NCBI GenBank assembly: GCA_903813345.2 | Contig: CAIIXF020000009.1 | Span: 29,484,740 to 29,548,739 of the forward strand | DNA length: 64,000 nt | Direction: 5' to 3' | Origin: Owenia fusiformis | Taxonomy: Eukaryota; Annelida; Polychaeta; Sabellida; Oweniidae | Shown: piece after piece, positions 35,301-47,300 of the stretch | Position numbering within the stretch: the first letter of the stretch is position 1 | Layout of the letters: every line of letters begins with the position of its first letter | Position numbers and translations under genes: made by a program | The notes under the pieces: generated by a model | Seen by the model: only the letters and a program-made list of their open reading frames with translations | What the model was told of the DNA's origin: nothing | The model's database searches: none

Positions 35301-38300
35301 TGTTCATCCTACATGTTAAGGATGTCCATCTCTTAGCTTATAAATTGTTTAAAATATATGCTTTTAAGTTACTCTAGCTCTAAATACAATTTCTGGTCCT
35401 TTTTTGAAGGCAAACTACAAGGCGAGCCTGCTGACAGAGTTTATGCCGTGTTCAAATCATTTGCCACATCTATTCATGAAAATGTTGCTGCAACACAATC
35501 CATTCATGAAGCTGTGCTGGAAATATGGCGTTGCTATGACAACCCAGGGTACAAAGAATCATTCTGCGAGGCATATCGACAGATTTTCTATGCCTTGGAT
35601 TTTGATAATGATGGCTTTATATCAAAGGAGGAGTTTGGTGTTTTCTGGCGTTCTATTGGCTTTGATATGACATACATGAGCCTTCAGTTTGACTACATGG
35701 ACAAAGATGGAGATGGAAAGATATCACTGGATGATTACATAGATGCTGCTTTGGAGTATAACTTTAATATAGATGACAGCACAAGTGCCAATCGCCTAAC
35801 ATGTCAACAAACAATTGGGGATCATATTACCTTCAAATATTCTAGTTTCATTGCTGCTTGCTACTTACAAATGTTAATTTTAAATCTGTATCTTTGCATA
35901 AGAATACAGCACAAAATCTGCCATTGCAATGACAATATGTTGATTGATGTGTGTACATGTACAGTATATTTTTGTGCTTTGGCGCATACGACTAGAGTGA
36001 CCATTAAAATTCTACTTGGCATTTTATTTCTATGTAAGCAAAATATTAAATGAGAATTATTGTTTGTATTTTACCTAGCATGAAACTGACAAAACAGCAA
36101 ATATGAGTAAAAAAAATATGAATTTGTCACATTCAATATATTCATCAATGCCTCAAGTGATCAACTTCAAAAAGCACAATGTCAGACATCCCCAGTACAT
36201 GTTATTGCTGACCACTGAGCCCAATCACAAAATGAGACCATAACAATATGTTGGTGGTGCCATAAAAATAGTGTTTTACATAAAAATATTACTTTACATA
36301 CCTTTGTTTTATTTGGTTTAATTCCTGACTTTCCTCCTTTTCAATTTTTTCCAAGAATCCATTTAGAACTGGTTCTGGCAAACCAACATAAGAAGCTACC
36401 TGAAAAACATAGAAACAAACTCAATGTATAGCAGGAAAATATTATTATTTACACTGAGGGGTTTCACATAACATTGGGCAAATTTATGAACATGATGTCA
36501 CACTTTTATGTATAGGCATAGGCAGTACAAGTGATAAACACTTATTAATACATTGCTCATTTACATATCACTTCAGACTCTGGTGTTTTTCTTGGAGGTT
36601 ATGTCACTATGACGTGAAATATGCCTGAGCTCTCCCAATTAAGGCGGACTTTGGGAGGCTCTATAATTGGGCAAGAACGAATACCTTTATTTCCATAGCT
36701 ACTTTGTATCATTGACGTCCCACGTCTGTGTGCGAGTAGAATTTGATCGATATGGAACATGTCATGACATTGTTATGCTTATTAAAGAATCTAATATCAA
36801 AATGAGGGGGCTATTCCATTGACTTCCATGCAAAAGCTTCACCAGGTATGTAATACAATACAACATACTGTAGTTTTGAGAAATGAATTGGTTTGCTCAA
36901 CATAAAACACTCTCTTCGGTTGACTGAGACATGTTACACACTGATAATTAGTAGCCCGGACAGAATTGTTCAATGGTCACATATTTGTCAGATCACATAT
37001 TTGAAAACTAGAGTAAAATTCTGACATACAAAAAAATATTTAATGAACATCTCTTAATTTATTGATGTTATAGGCGTTCATAGTATGACTGACGCAAATA
37101 CATAATTCATCATTTTGCCTCATATTTGTTCAAAATGGTGGCATATTTTGTGAATTTGAATGTTCAGTTGAAAGTTAATATTTAAAGATTGTCATAGGAC
37201 TATATGGCCATGCTGCCACCGTTACAATCCTGATGTAATGCAGCAACTGATCAGTCATTAAATACAAGTCAAATCCCTCCAAGGGTATATGAAATCAACT
37301 CTATTGAAATGTTCGGGGTTGTGTTCAATAGGATGTGAAAAGGTGGCGCCCCAATATGCGGGATGTGATGAGAGTAGGTCCTTAATCTTTTCAAGAACTC
37401 CAAAAAGCCATCTCAGAGGCCATTGATAAGCTGAAGAACAATTCACATGCATGCCAAGGATGGGTTAAGAGGCGTGTGACTGGGAAAAATATTACAAACT
37501 GTGGCAGTATGACCCTATAGTTGCACAGGTTCAATGAACTAGGGTTGCTAATCCACTACGGGTAACAATAAAATGGCCAAAAAACTTTAAGTGCTGTGAC
37601 CTTACCAACCTTTTTAAGTGCTGATATACATACAAGTCAATTTACAACAAAATGTTATAAATGCAGTCATTACCTCATACCAAGGCAGCAGTCTACATGA
37701 TTTCGTAGGCCTCTACGTAGGCCTATGACATTTCTTAAATATCAACTTTAATTTCAACTGAACATTCAAACCACAAAACATGCCGCCGTTTTTGAACAAA
37801 TATGAGACAAAATGGTAAATTATGTATTTGCGTCACTCATACTATGAACGCCTATAATATCAATAAATTAAGAGATGTTCCTTAAATATTTTTTTTTGTT
37901 TGTCAGAATTTTACTTTAGTTTTCAAATATGTAATCAGATTTTGATAATACTGAAAATTAAAAAAGTTATTAAAGAAAAAGTGACCATTGAACAATTCTG
38001 TCCGGGCTACTATGTAACGAGAAAAAATATTCATGAATATCTATTCTGAAATCTTGGCAAAATCTCTCCATTATCCTGCATTCTCACAAAAAACTGAGTT
38101 TAAAGTAAGGTCATTTGTCACAAACAACAAGTAGTTAAATCTACTATAGTAGCTAGTTACCCTAGCTAGAATTAGCCAAGTCATTACTTGTCTCATTAGT
38201 AGGCCTAAGAATGTCAATAGCAGACATATGTCATTAGTGATGCCATTAGAATACCTACATCTGTATCTTATTAGTGATGTCATGAGAAAACCTTATACCT

Positions 38301-41300
38301 AAGTTATTACAGATTTCATTAGAAGACTTACCTCATTAGGAATATCATTAGCAGCTGCTCGGTCTAAAAGGAATATTTTTGCCTCATCCTCCACAGGTCC
38401 TAGCACGATCCTCTCAACCAGAGGGTGGTCATTGTCCTTCAGGACTTTAGTCTCTGAAATATTCATACATTGTATATATCTAGGATATATGATATTTCTA
38501 TTTTTATTGCAGAATATATAGGCTAGAACATATTAATCATGTTTTTACTGATTGACTAATGAGATACTAACTCAAATTATTTCTGACTGTGAGTAAATTT
38601 TCAACTTGGGACAAATGCATTTCAGATTGAACTGGAAACACAATGATTTTCAATTTCTCAAATGGGTGCAGTACCCACTGCACTGTTATAACTGTACTGC
38701 ACTTTTATCACTGTACTGCACTATTATCATGTTCACCTTCTTATTCAAGATAGAAGTACAACAAAGTTTTTTGAGCCATAAATTAGCAAATCTACACATT
38801 AACACCTATAACAACAGAATATGAAAATATCAGTAAATACCTCCACTTTTCTGGCAAACTGACATGACAAAGTTCTTTGGATCATTTTGAACTTTGAACC
38901 TGTCAAAGAGTAACTGTATGACTTCCATAGTCGTCATGCTGTTGCTAACTCTAACACACGTCACTGTGCCTTGGGGCGGCACGAATACACTTGTCTGAAA
39001 GAAAGTAGTTCATGAATAATCTTTGAATTGAAATATTCTTTTATTCTTGATTTTAATAGGTGGTAAGGTAGGCAAAATGATATGAGTGAATTCTTGATTT
39101 TAATTTCATTCCACTGGGCCCACCTTAAGGTCAGACTGCACTTTGGAATTTTTTGCAATTTTGAAAAGTAGACCACTGAATATTATAGTTATTCACATAT
39201 TCCAATGCAACTTTTGTGCAAAAATGAAATGTATTGTATGGAATGAGTTTTGTTTATCTGAAAATAGCACATGGTCATGAAATTTCATCAAAGTACAGAC
39301 TGACCTTGAACAACAATTAGTGAAAACATAGTGATCAAAGATTTTAATGTATAAGAGATGACTATGTTCATTAGTTACTGTGAATGTTATTGTAATGTAG
39401 CAAATAGCAGATGCTTAATTATCAAAATAAACACTTTACAAATATAAATAATACCAACACTCCTATGCGAATGATTTGAATGAATTTTTCAATTGATTTA
39501 CAAACCTCTTGATTGTACAGATGTCCATTGATTGAGTAACGTTTGGTCCTGTCTGCCCTGCATGCCATTGTGTTGTAACGTCGAGGCTTATTACGGGAAT
39601 GACGCATCACAACTAGTGTGTCATCAATTGTTCTAGTGATAGGTTCAGGGCTCTTGTTTCCCATCAATAATTGCTACATATGGAAAATATAAAGATGAAG
39701 ATATTAAGATTAATATTTAAAGTGTTATATTAGTGTTTTTCACAATAACAACCTCATAATACACAAAATATTATGAAAGATTTGGCTTGTATTCGTAAAT
39801 GCAACTAACGGCTATCGACTACAGGATAAGCCTAATATAGTGGAAGAGTGGCAGGTATCATTCATATTTAGATGGGTTAGTCATAAAATAGTAGGTTAAT
39901 CCTGTAGCTGGTAGCTGGCATTTGCATTCGCAAATACAGGCTTAGTTTTGATTATTGATTCAATAATCACTGGGGGGTATCGTGATGCAACAACACCGTG
40001 TTGTTGCATCAAGATGGCCAGACTTCCGGTGATAGATTTTCGTACGATGTTTTGTTTTCCCAATTTACACCCATTTCTAGGACGAGTTGCTCAATAATCA
40101 TACACATGCAGTTAGCGCATGATCTATATTTTAAAAAACTGTCATTGGTATACATGTACCATCATCAAGAAGCGATAAATTCGTGGTTTTAATTCCTCAC
40201 TATTGATGCAACAACACCACTCTGTTTCTTATCGATGATGCAACAACACCAATGTGCTGATGCAAAACGCGTGAGTCAATGGTCCATGAACGAAACGTAT
40301 TTTGTTTGGTTTCTTTGTCTATATCAAAGTTAAAAGGATATACAAGGAAAACTAAATAAAGTACAGAATCCCCGGGAGGCAATCTCATTAATATTGTATC
40401 TGAAAAATAAAGATTATACATTTTCTAAATTAAATGCCCTTGATTTACCGTATGGAAATTGCTTACAAATAACTAATATAATTTTGGAAAGACAACAGAT
40501 ATCAGTCATTTTGTGTTGTTAGTACCTCAATTGAAATACTCAATTCTGATTGGTTGATGAGGGGTCAAAAAAATGTATTGTTAGTTCCTCAACTGAAATA
40601 CTCGATTCTGATTGGGTGATTAGCGGTCAAAATTATGTACTGTTGACCGCTACTAGGTACTCTTGATCGCTACTTCTAAAAAAAGTTTCATGACGTCACA
40701 AAAAAACATGGAAGACGGACATTTTGTAAACGTTGATGAAAATGACTTTTCTAGGCGACAAGTATAGCAAAAATACAAATAGAAACTTAAAATTAACATT
40801 AATTCACTAACGAGTACGCCGTGATGTGCCAAATACAGAGTTAAGCTACTTGTACTGTCTCCAGGTTTTCTAAAAAAAATATTGCTAACGTGGTTCGGAG
40901 AAAAGGTTGTGAAATGAAGCCATGCCGATTGATGATTGTCATCTATATGTGTATAATTAGTTTACTCGAACTTACAAAACAATTGTAGACCTCTCCATTC
41001 GATCAACCGTCAAAATCATATACCTCGACTGTAAACCTTGAAACTACTGTTGACCTCGACCTTCGGTCTCTGTCAACAGTAGTTTTTCGGTTTACAGTCT
41101 CGGTATACAATTTTGCCGGTTGACCTCTGGGGATGTCAACAATTGTAAACTGTTGACCACTACTAGGTACTGTTGACCCCTATTCTTGAAAAATTGTTTT
41201 TTTAATGTTGAAATTTTTTTAATTTTGAAAAAATAATTTGTGTAAAAAATTACAAGTATTCGACGGTTTGGGGATTTTTTGCTAAAATATGATACCTTTA

Positions 41301-44300
41301 CTTATCAAATATGTTCTACGATATATTCAATTATATATTCGTCCAATTATTATATTATTTGGACTAACAGAACAATTGTTTACCTCTCTTTTCGGTCAAT
41401 TGGCAAAAGTGTCCTCGACCTCTGGTCTTGATCAACAGTACTTTCAAGGTTTACAGTATCGGTATACAATTTTGCCAGTTGATCTTAAGAGAGGTCTACA
41501 ATTGTATATTATATCCTTCAAATTATTATATTCTTCTAACAAACAATTGTTAACCTCTCTATTCGGTCAACTGGTCAAAGTGTATACCTCAACAGTAAAC
41601 CCTGAGAGTACTGTTGACCTCGACCTCCGAACTTTCAAGGATTACAGTATCGGTATACAATTTTGCCAGTTGACCTCAAGAGAGGTCTACAATTGTATAT
41701 TGTATATCCTTTGTTATCCCACCCAAAGTATGATGTCATATATCAAGTTGAAGAGTTGTATACGCTGAGTTGTATAGGATGAGTGTTGGTTTAATGATAT
41801 TGGAGTTATACAATGCTATTATATAAAGGTTATTTACTGAGATGGATTCAATATTGGTTTTATTCCGAGAGACAATATGATATTTCCCGAGGGCCCGGGA
41901 TATCTGGAATAACTGTACCCCTATCAATTTACCTTTTTAGGCCCTTAATCTTATCACTTTTGCTTACCTTTTTACTCAGTCGGAGAGAAGGAATCCAAAG
42001 AGAGCAATAATTCTACATGTGCAAGATTTCCATTAAACGTGTAACTAGACGGCCTCTCTAATAAAGTCAATTAGACGTTTTTACACGTTGGCCCTCCAAA
42101 TTGGAGGAAATAAAGAATCATATCAAATTATATCATAGATGAAGCAATCATCCCATCAACATAAGCTCACAAATGTCACAGTTAAACTGTTTTAGTTATA
42201 ATTTGATAAACAGTGGTAACGTACATCTACTAGTTTAGCTCATCATGTTTACCGAGAACGAAAGATGTTTGTCCACCATTTTGAATGATACTAACTGGAG
42301 TCAGGGTCATCAAGCTATGGAACAGTGGTTTATGAAAATAGATTGGGTCACTAAAGCTTGCCTTGTTAAAGGCGATTGAACTATGTTATAGAACAACGTC
42401 CAGTACATTATAATATTTAAAAGTATAAATTTATAAAATCCTCTCGAGATTTATGGTCTTCTGAAATTATACTATTAATTGGTGTTGTTGCATCATTGCT
42501 GAAATCTAGAGGAGTCAGGGCCGTCAGATGGGGGGGTGCGATGGGTGCGACCGCACCCCCCTTTGTCAACCCCCAAAATAAATTTGAAAAAATAATTTTG
42601 AAAAAAATAATTTTTTTTGAAAAATATTTTTTTTTGTAATTTTTTTTCATTGACTCATACACTTTGAAAGTACCCAGAAAGCACCAAATAGCATCTTAAA
42701 ATTGTAAAATTTTCTGGGGGCATTGGCCACCCCTCACACCCCCCACAAAACAATGGAAAAGTTCTAAATTTATTTTAGTGTTTTGTCTCAGACACTTTCA
42801 AAGTGCCCAGACATCATCAAATAGCTCCTTGATATAGTAAGTGTTTCTGGGGGACTTGCTCCCCCTCTTGCATCTTGCACTTGCATAACCCCCCCCCCCC
42901 TCTGGCGCCCCCCCCCTTGACCCCCTCCCCCCCCAAAAAATTGTGATTTTCTCAAATTCTTTAATTGACTCATACACTTTGAAAGTGCCCAGAAAGCACC
43001 AAATAGCGTCGTAAACTTGTAAAATCTTCTTGGGGGAGTGGGCCACCCCTCACACCCCAAACAAAACAATGGAAAAGTTCTGAATTTGTTTTATGTATTG
43101 ACACTTTTAAATTGCCCAGACATCATCAAATAGCTCCTTGATAAAGTTAATGATTCTGGAAGACTAACACTTACTCGCCCTCTGGCATCCCCACTCCACC
43201 TCCCCCTCTGGCAGCCCCCCCCCCTAACACCCCCTTTGAAAGTGCCCAGAAAGCACCAAAATAGCACCTTAAAATTTTCTTTGGAAATAGGCACTTTTAG
43301 GCACAGACACTTTTAAAGTGCCCAAACTTCATCGAATAGCACCTTGATATTGTAAATGTTGATATGGTGGACAAACACTTGCTCCCCTCTGGCACCCCAG
43401 CCCCACCTCCCCCTCTGGCACCCCCCCCCCCCCCCCCATCGTTGACAACCCCAAAATTTGATGTGTTTGTTTTTCAATGTTTTTATTGACTAATACACTT
43501 TAAAAGTGTCCAGAAGCACCAAATATCATCTTTAAATTGTAAAATTTTCTAGGACAGTTAGCCACACCTCAGATCCCCCACAAAACAAAAGAAAATATTC
43601 CTTGCTCCCCTACTGGCCCCCACCCCACTTCACCCTCTCATCCTCTTTGACACCCCCAAAATAATTTGAAAAAAAATTCACATTTTTCTTATTGACTCAT
43701 AACGCACAGGCGTACCAGATGGTTGCAAATTCGCTCCAAATACAACCAAATTTCAAAATTTTCCTGGGGATGGACCCCAGACCCCCCTGAATGCTCGGTT
43801 TTTATTCACTCAACTCTTATTCCCGTGGTGGTGGCGTACTACTTGGAAACTTACACTTTGAAAGTGCCCAGAAAGCACCAAATAGCATCTCAAAACTGTA
43901 AAATTTTCTAGGGGGAGTGGACCACTCGTCACGACCCCCACAAAACAATTGGAACGTTTGGAAGTTGCATTTGTTAATTCCAAACCAATATAGAGAGTAA
44001 CTGAGCCCCCCCCCCCCCATCTGACTTACGCGATTTGATTTACGCGGCAAAAAATTGACAATTTTATATTCTCTTTAGTAAGCTAAAAACCGCACCCCCC
44101 TTGGAGAAAAGTGTCTTACGGGCCTGGGAGTGTTGTTGCATCTTCGGTTTGGTGTTGTTGCATCAATAGTGAGGAACCAAAACCATGAACTTATTGCTTC
44201 TTGGTGATGGTACATGTATACTAATGACAGTTTCTTTAAATATAGATCGTGCGCTAACTGCACGTGTATGGTTATTGAGCAACTCGTCCTAGAAATGGGT

Positions 44301-47300
44301 TTAATTGGGGAAACAAAATATCGTACGAAAATCTATCACCGGAAGTCTGGCCATCTTGATGCAACAACACGGTGTTGTTGCATCACGATACTCCCCAGTG
44401 AATAATTGAATAAGATAGTATTCATATATACCTTCAATGCATCACCACTCAAGTCAAAACCATTTGATTCCCCATCTCCCAGAATACTCGCTCTCTTCTC
44501 AGCTTTGGATACAGGGATGTTATCTTTATCTTGTAGGTGTATTACACTCTTCAGTCCCCAGTGGACCCTTAGCAGCCCATCAAATACCATCCTACCATTC
44601 ACCTCTTTACACTTCAGTTGTCCATTCTTGTTCATGTCACGGTTGTATATCTGGATCCTTCGATTGATCTCTGACCTATCACATATGATTCAATATGGGA
44701 TTATATTTGATTGTCAAACATTGTCAGTTCTGGAGGTTTACTTCTTTCATTATGTTGTCTATAAGACTACTTTTAATCAGTTTTTAATGAGAAAACATGG
44801 AATAGAAGTTTTCAAGAATATTCAAATATTTAACAAAAACTACATGTCTCAAATTAGCAGCTAAGCAAAGAAATGAGTAAATAAACCAGATTCCAAGGTT
44901 AAATACTTTTACCCAAATGACCATAATCAAATGTTCAAGATTAACATCTTAGCTTTCGTACCTTTCAAGGGTTGATTCTGGACTGCGTTCCTTCATGTTG
45001 CCGAAGCTGGAATGTGCGATTGCGTTCTGGCCTTGACGCAGAAGAGTTGGCCCAAATAGTGCACTGTAACAGGGGAGGTGGCAGTAAGGAGAGCCTTTGT
45101 GCTGGAACATGGTGCAGAATACAATAGTAATGAAAGTACATGTATTATAATACTAATTTTAATCATACCTAAACAGGTGCGATATTGTCGTCACTTTTAG
45201 CTAGTATGATGATTGGTAAGATATTTCAAAAGAACAAAGGATATACATTGTTGTGTAGGTTAAACTAGGTTGCTTTAGAGGTTTAACCAAGTTGTTTTGA
45301 GGTTTAACCAAATTTCTTTTGTTGTTTCACCTTGGCAAGTTGTTTGGTAGGTTTAACCAAATTTGTTTTGTTGTTTCACCTTGGCAAGTTGTTTGGTAGG
45401 TTTAACCAAGTTGTTTTGCATTTTTAGCCAGATTTAACAAAATTGTTTTGAAGGATTGAACACAGATTTTTCCAAAAAGCCATGGTTTAATATACTATGG
45501 GGCACTGTTATAGCTAGGATTTCTTAAGGGAAGGGGGTACAGTGAGGCATAGCTCACATGATAAGTGTTGGTACAACAGGATTCCTCTAAATCAGGGAAG
45601 TGTCAGACTCTTTAAAGCCAATTTAGAAAACCATATACATATATACATGTATGTATAGTAACTGATGATAATTAGATTAAATACATAGAGCAAACATGTA
45701 ATTTAAGATACAATGGCTATTTAGAGCCACGGGTTTAAATGTCTGATGATAAGTTAATGATAAGATATGGCCAAATTAATTAATTAGTCAGACTTTCTTG
45801 TTAAAGCCCCCCCCCCCCACTTGCACAAACATTATATATCATTGTAGTTAAGTACTTTGAATAAGTATAAATGTTAATACAGCACAATATAAATGCCAAC
45901 CTAAATATAGGGATATCAGAACAAATATATGTGATAATGGTATAATAGTAATTTAATTATGATACAGTAAAACATGTCTAAGTGGAACACCTTTGGCACC
46001 TCTTAAATGTATTCTACTTGGGAGGTGTTCTACTTATAGAGGTTCATTTAACATTAAGTCAGTTGGTTTTTGGACTTAAATTATCTACTATGAAGTGCTC
46101 CACTTCTTAAGATGTTCCACTTTACAGGTTTCACTGTATGATATTTCATAAAACTGCAATTATATGGGTTATCAACCTATCACATATGAATGCGCTTCTC
46201 ATTATTATTCATTCAACATAACTTTCATTAAATAAGCACTTCAAAATTGCAAATTCGCCCCATTCTGTGCTCCTTTAATAAGTGCCATTAAACTAGCTCA
46301 GCATTGGAAGTTATTTTAAAGGTTGTTCCACTTCAACTGAGAGCAAACTTCATGTACAATTATGTTATCCATCACATACAATATAATAATTAGATCTGGT
46401 CACAATTTATGTTTCTGGCAAGACTCCGTCCCTTTGCAATTAGTAACTCATACAAGCTGGCTGTATTAACTGGTTTATACATAGTCACGTTAGGTGTTCG
46501 GTTCGGAGTACACTATAATCTACATAAGCATCATGGGCTGGCCAAGGGCATCATGGGCTGGCCAAGGGCATCATGGACTGGCCAAGGGCATCATGGGGAC
46601 TTTGTCTTTTAGTTATCAAAGTTTGTATTCGCGAATGCAACTAACGCCTGTCGGCTACCGGATTAACTCACACTGTACTATTTTACTGGAAACTTATTTA
46701 AATATGAATAGTACCTACCACTATTCCATTCATATCCAAATGAGTTGGTCATAAAATACTAGGTGAATCCGGTAGCCGACAGGCGTAAGTTGCATTCGCA
46801 AATACAAGTCTATGTATTTGTATATAGAATAGAGAAGGGAGGAGTGACTTACTCCTCATGATAAATATATCATATAAGTTTTGAACTTTAATTTTAGTTA
46901 TAAACCATTTTGCCATTCAAATTCCCCAACTCCTTCAAATAATCATATCACTTCTATTTACTGTCTTTACTTCCTAGTTCTATTTACCTTCTTCAAACTT
47001 ACCTGCTTGGTGATACGTGACAATCCTGGTTGTTTTGAATTTAATCAGATTTATATCCTGGTTAAAAAAACATTTTATATCCAAATATAAGTGCTCAGTA
47101 ATCCGAGATTATATAAATATTGTGCAAAGTTATAGGTCGACCTTCACTTAGTTTTTCAACCAACTGTTTGTTGTTCTCACACTATCAGGCCTCTGCTATA
47201 TTATCAGCTGCAGCAATATATTAAGTTTCTTTGAGACTAAAACTTTCAGAGTCTGGTTAACTTGAGCCTTCCAATATGGAGGTCTTCCATTGTGAGAACA

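Larger units (their letters stand above)
39968..44400. mobile_element. 4.43-kb foldback-type DNA element, TIR CACTGGGG, no transposase
   Basis: Begins CACTGGGGGGTATCGTG and ends with the complement of CACTGGGGAGTATCGTG. AATAAT flanks both ends (39962-39967, 44401-44406), so the target duplication is 3 or 6 bp. Terminal inverted repeats are about 250 bp and highly alike. The word GATGCAACAACACC or its complement occurs about nine times: near 39984, 39998, 40206, 40236, 42482, 44132, 44151, 44359 and 44372. The interior is palindromic tandem units (40900-41720) and C-tract-rich repeats (42520-44060). No transposase frame was found, so it is presumably mobilised in trans. CACT(G) termini with a 3-bp duplication would suit an EnSpm/CACTA-type element, but this is not certain. 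Confidence 0.8.

Noticed and set aside
35800-36053. C-terminal 80 residues of the EF-hand reading frame as genuine protein
   Set aside because: Not excluded, but composition changes abruptly after the point where related proteins end; treated as probable intron or UTR read-through.
41289-41768. 159-codon ORF inside the foldback element
   Set aside because: Spans palindromic repeat units, AT-biased composition, no transposase motif.
42788-44050. Several glycine- and proline-rich ORFs
   Set aside because: Produced by poly-C/poly-G runs in diverged tandem repeats.
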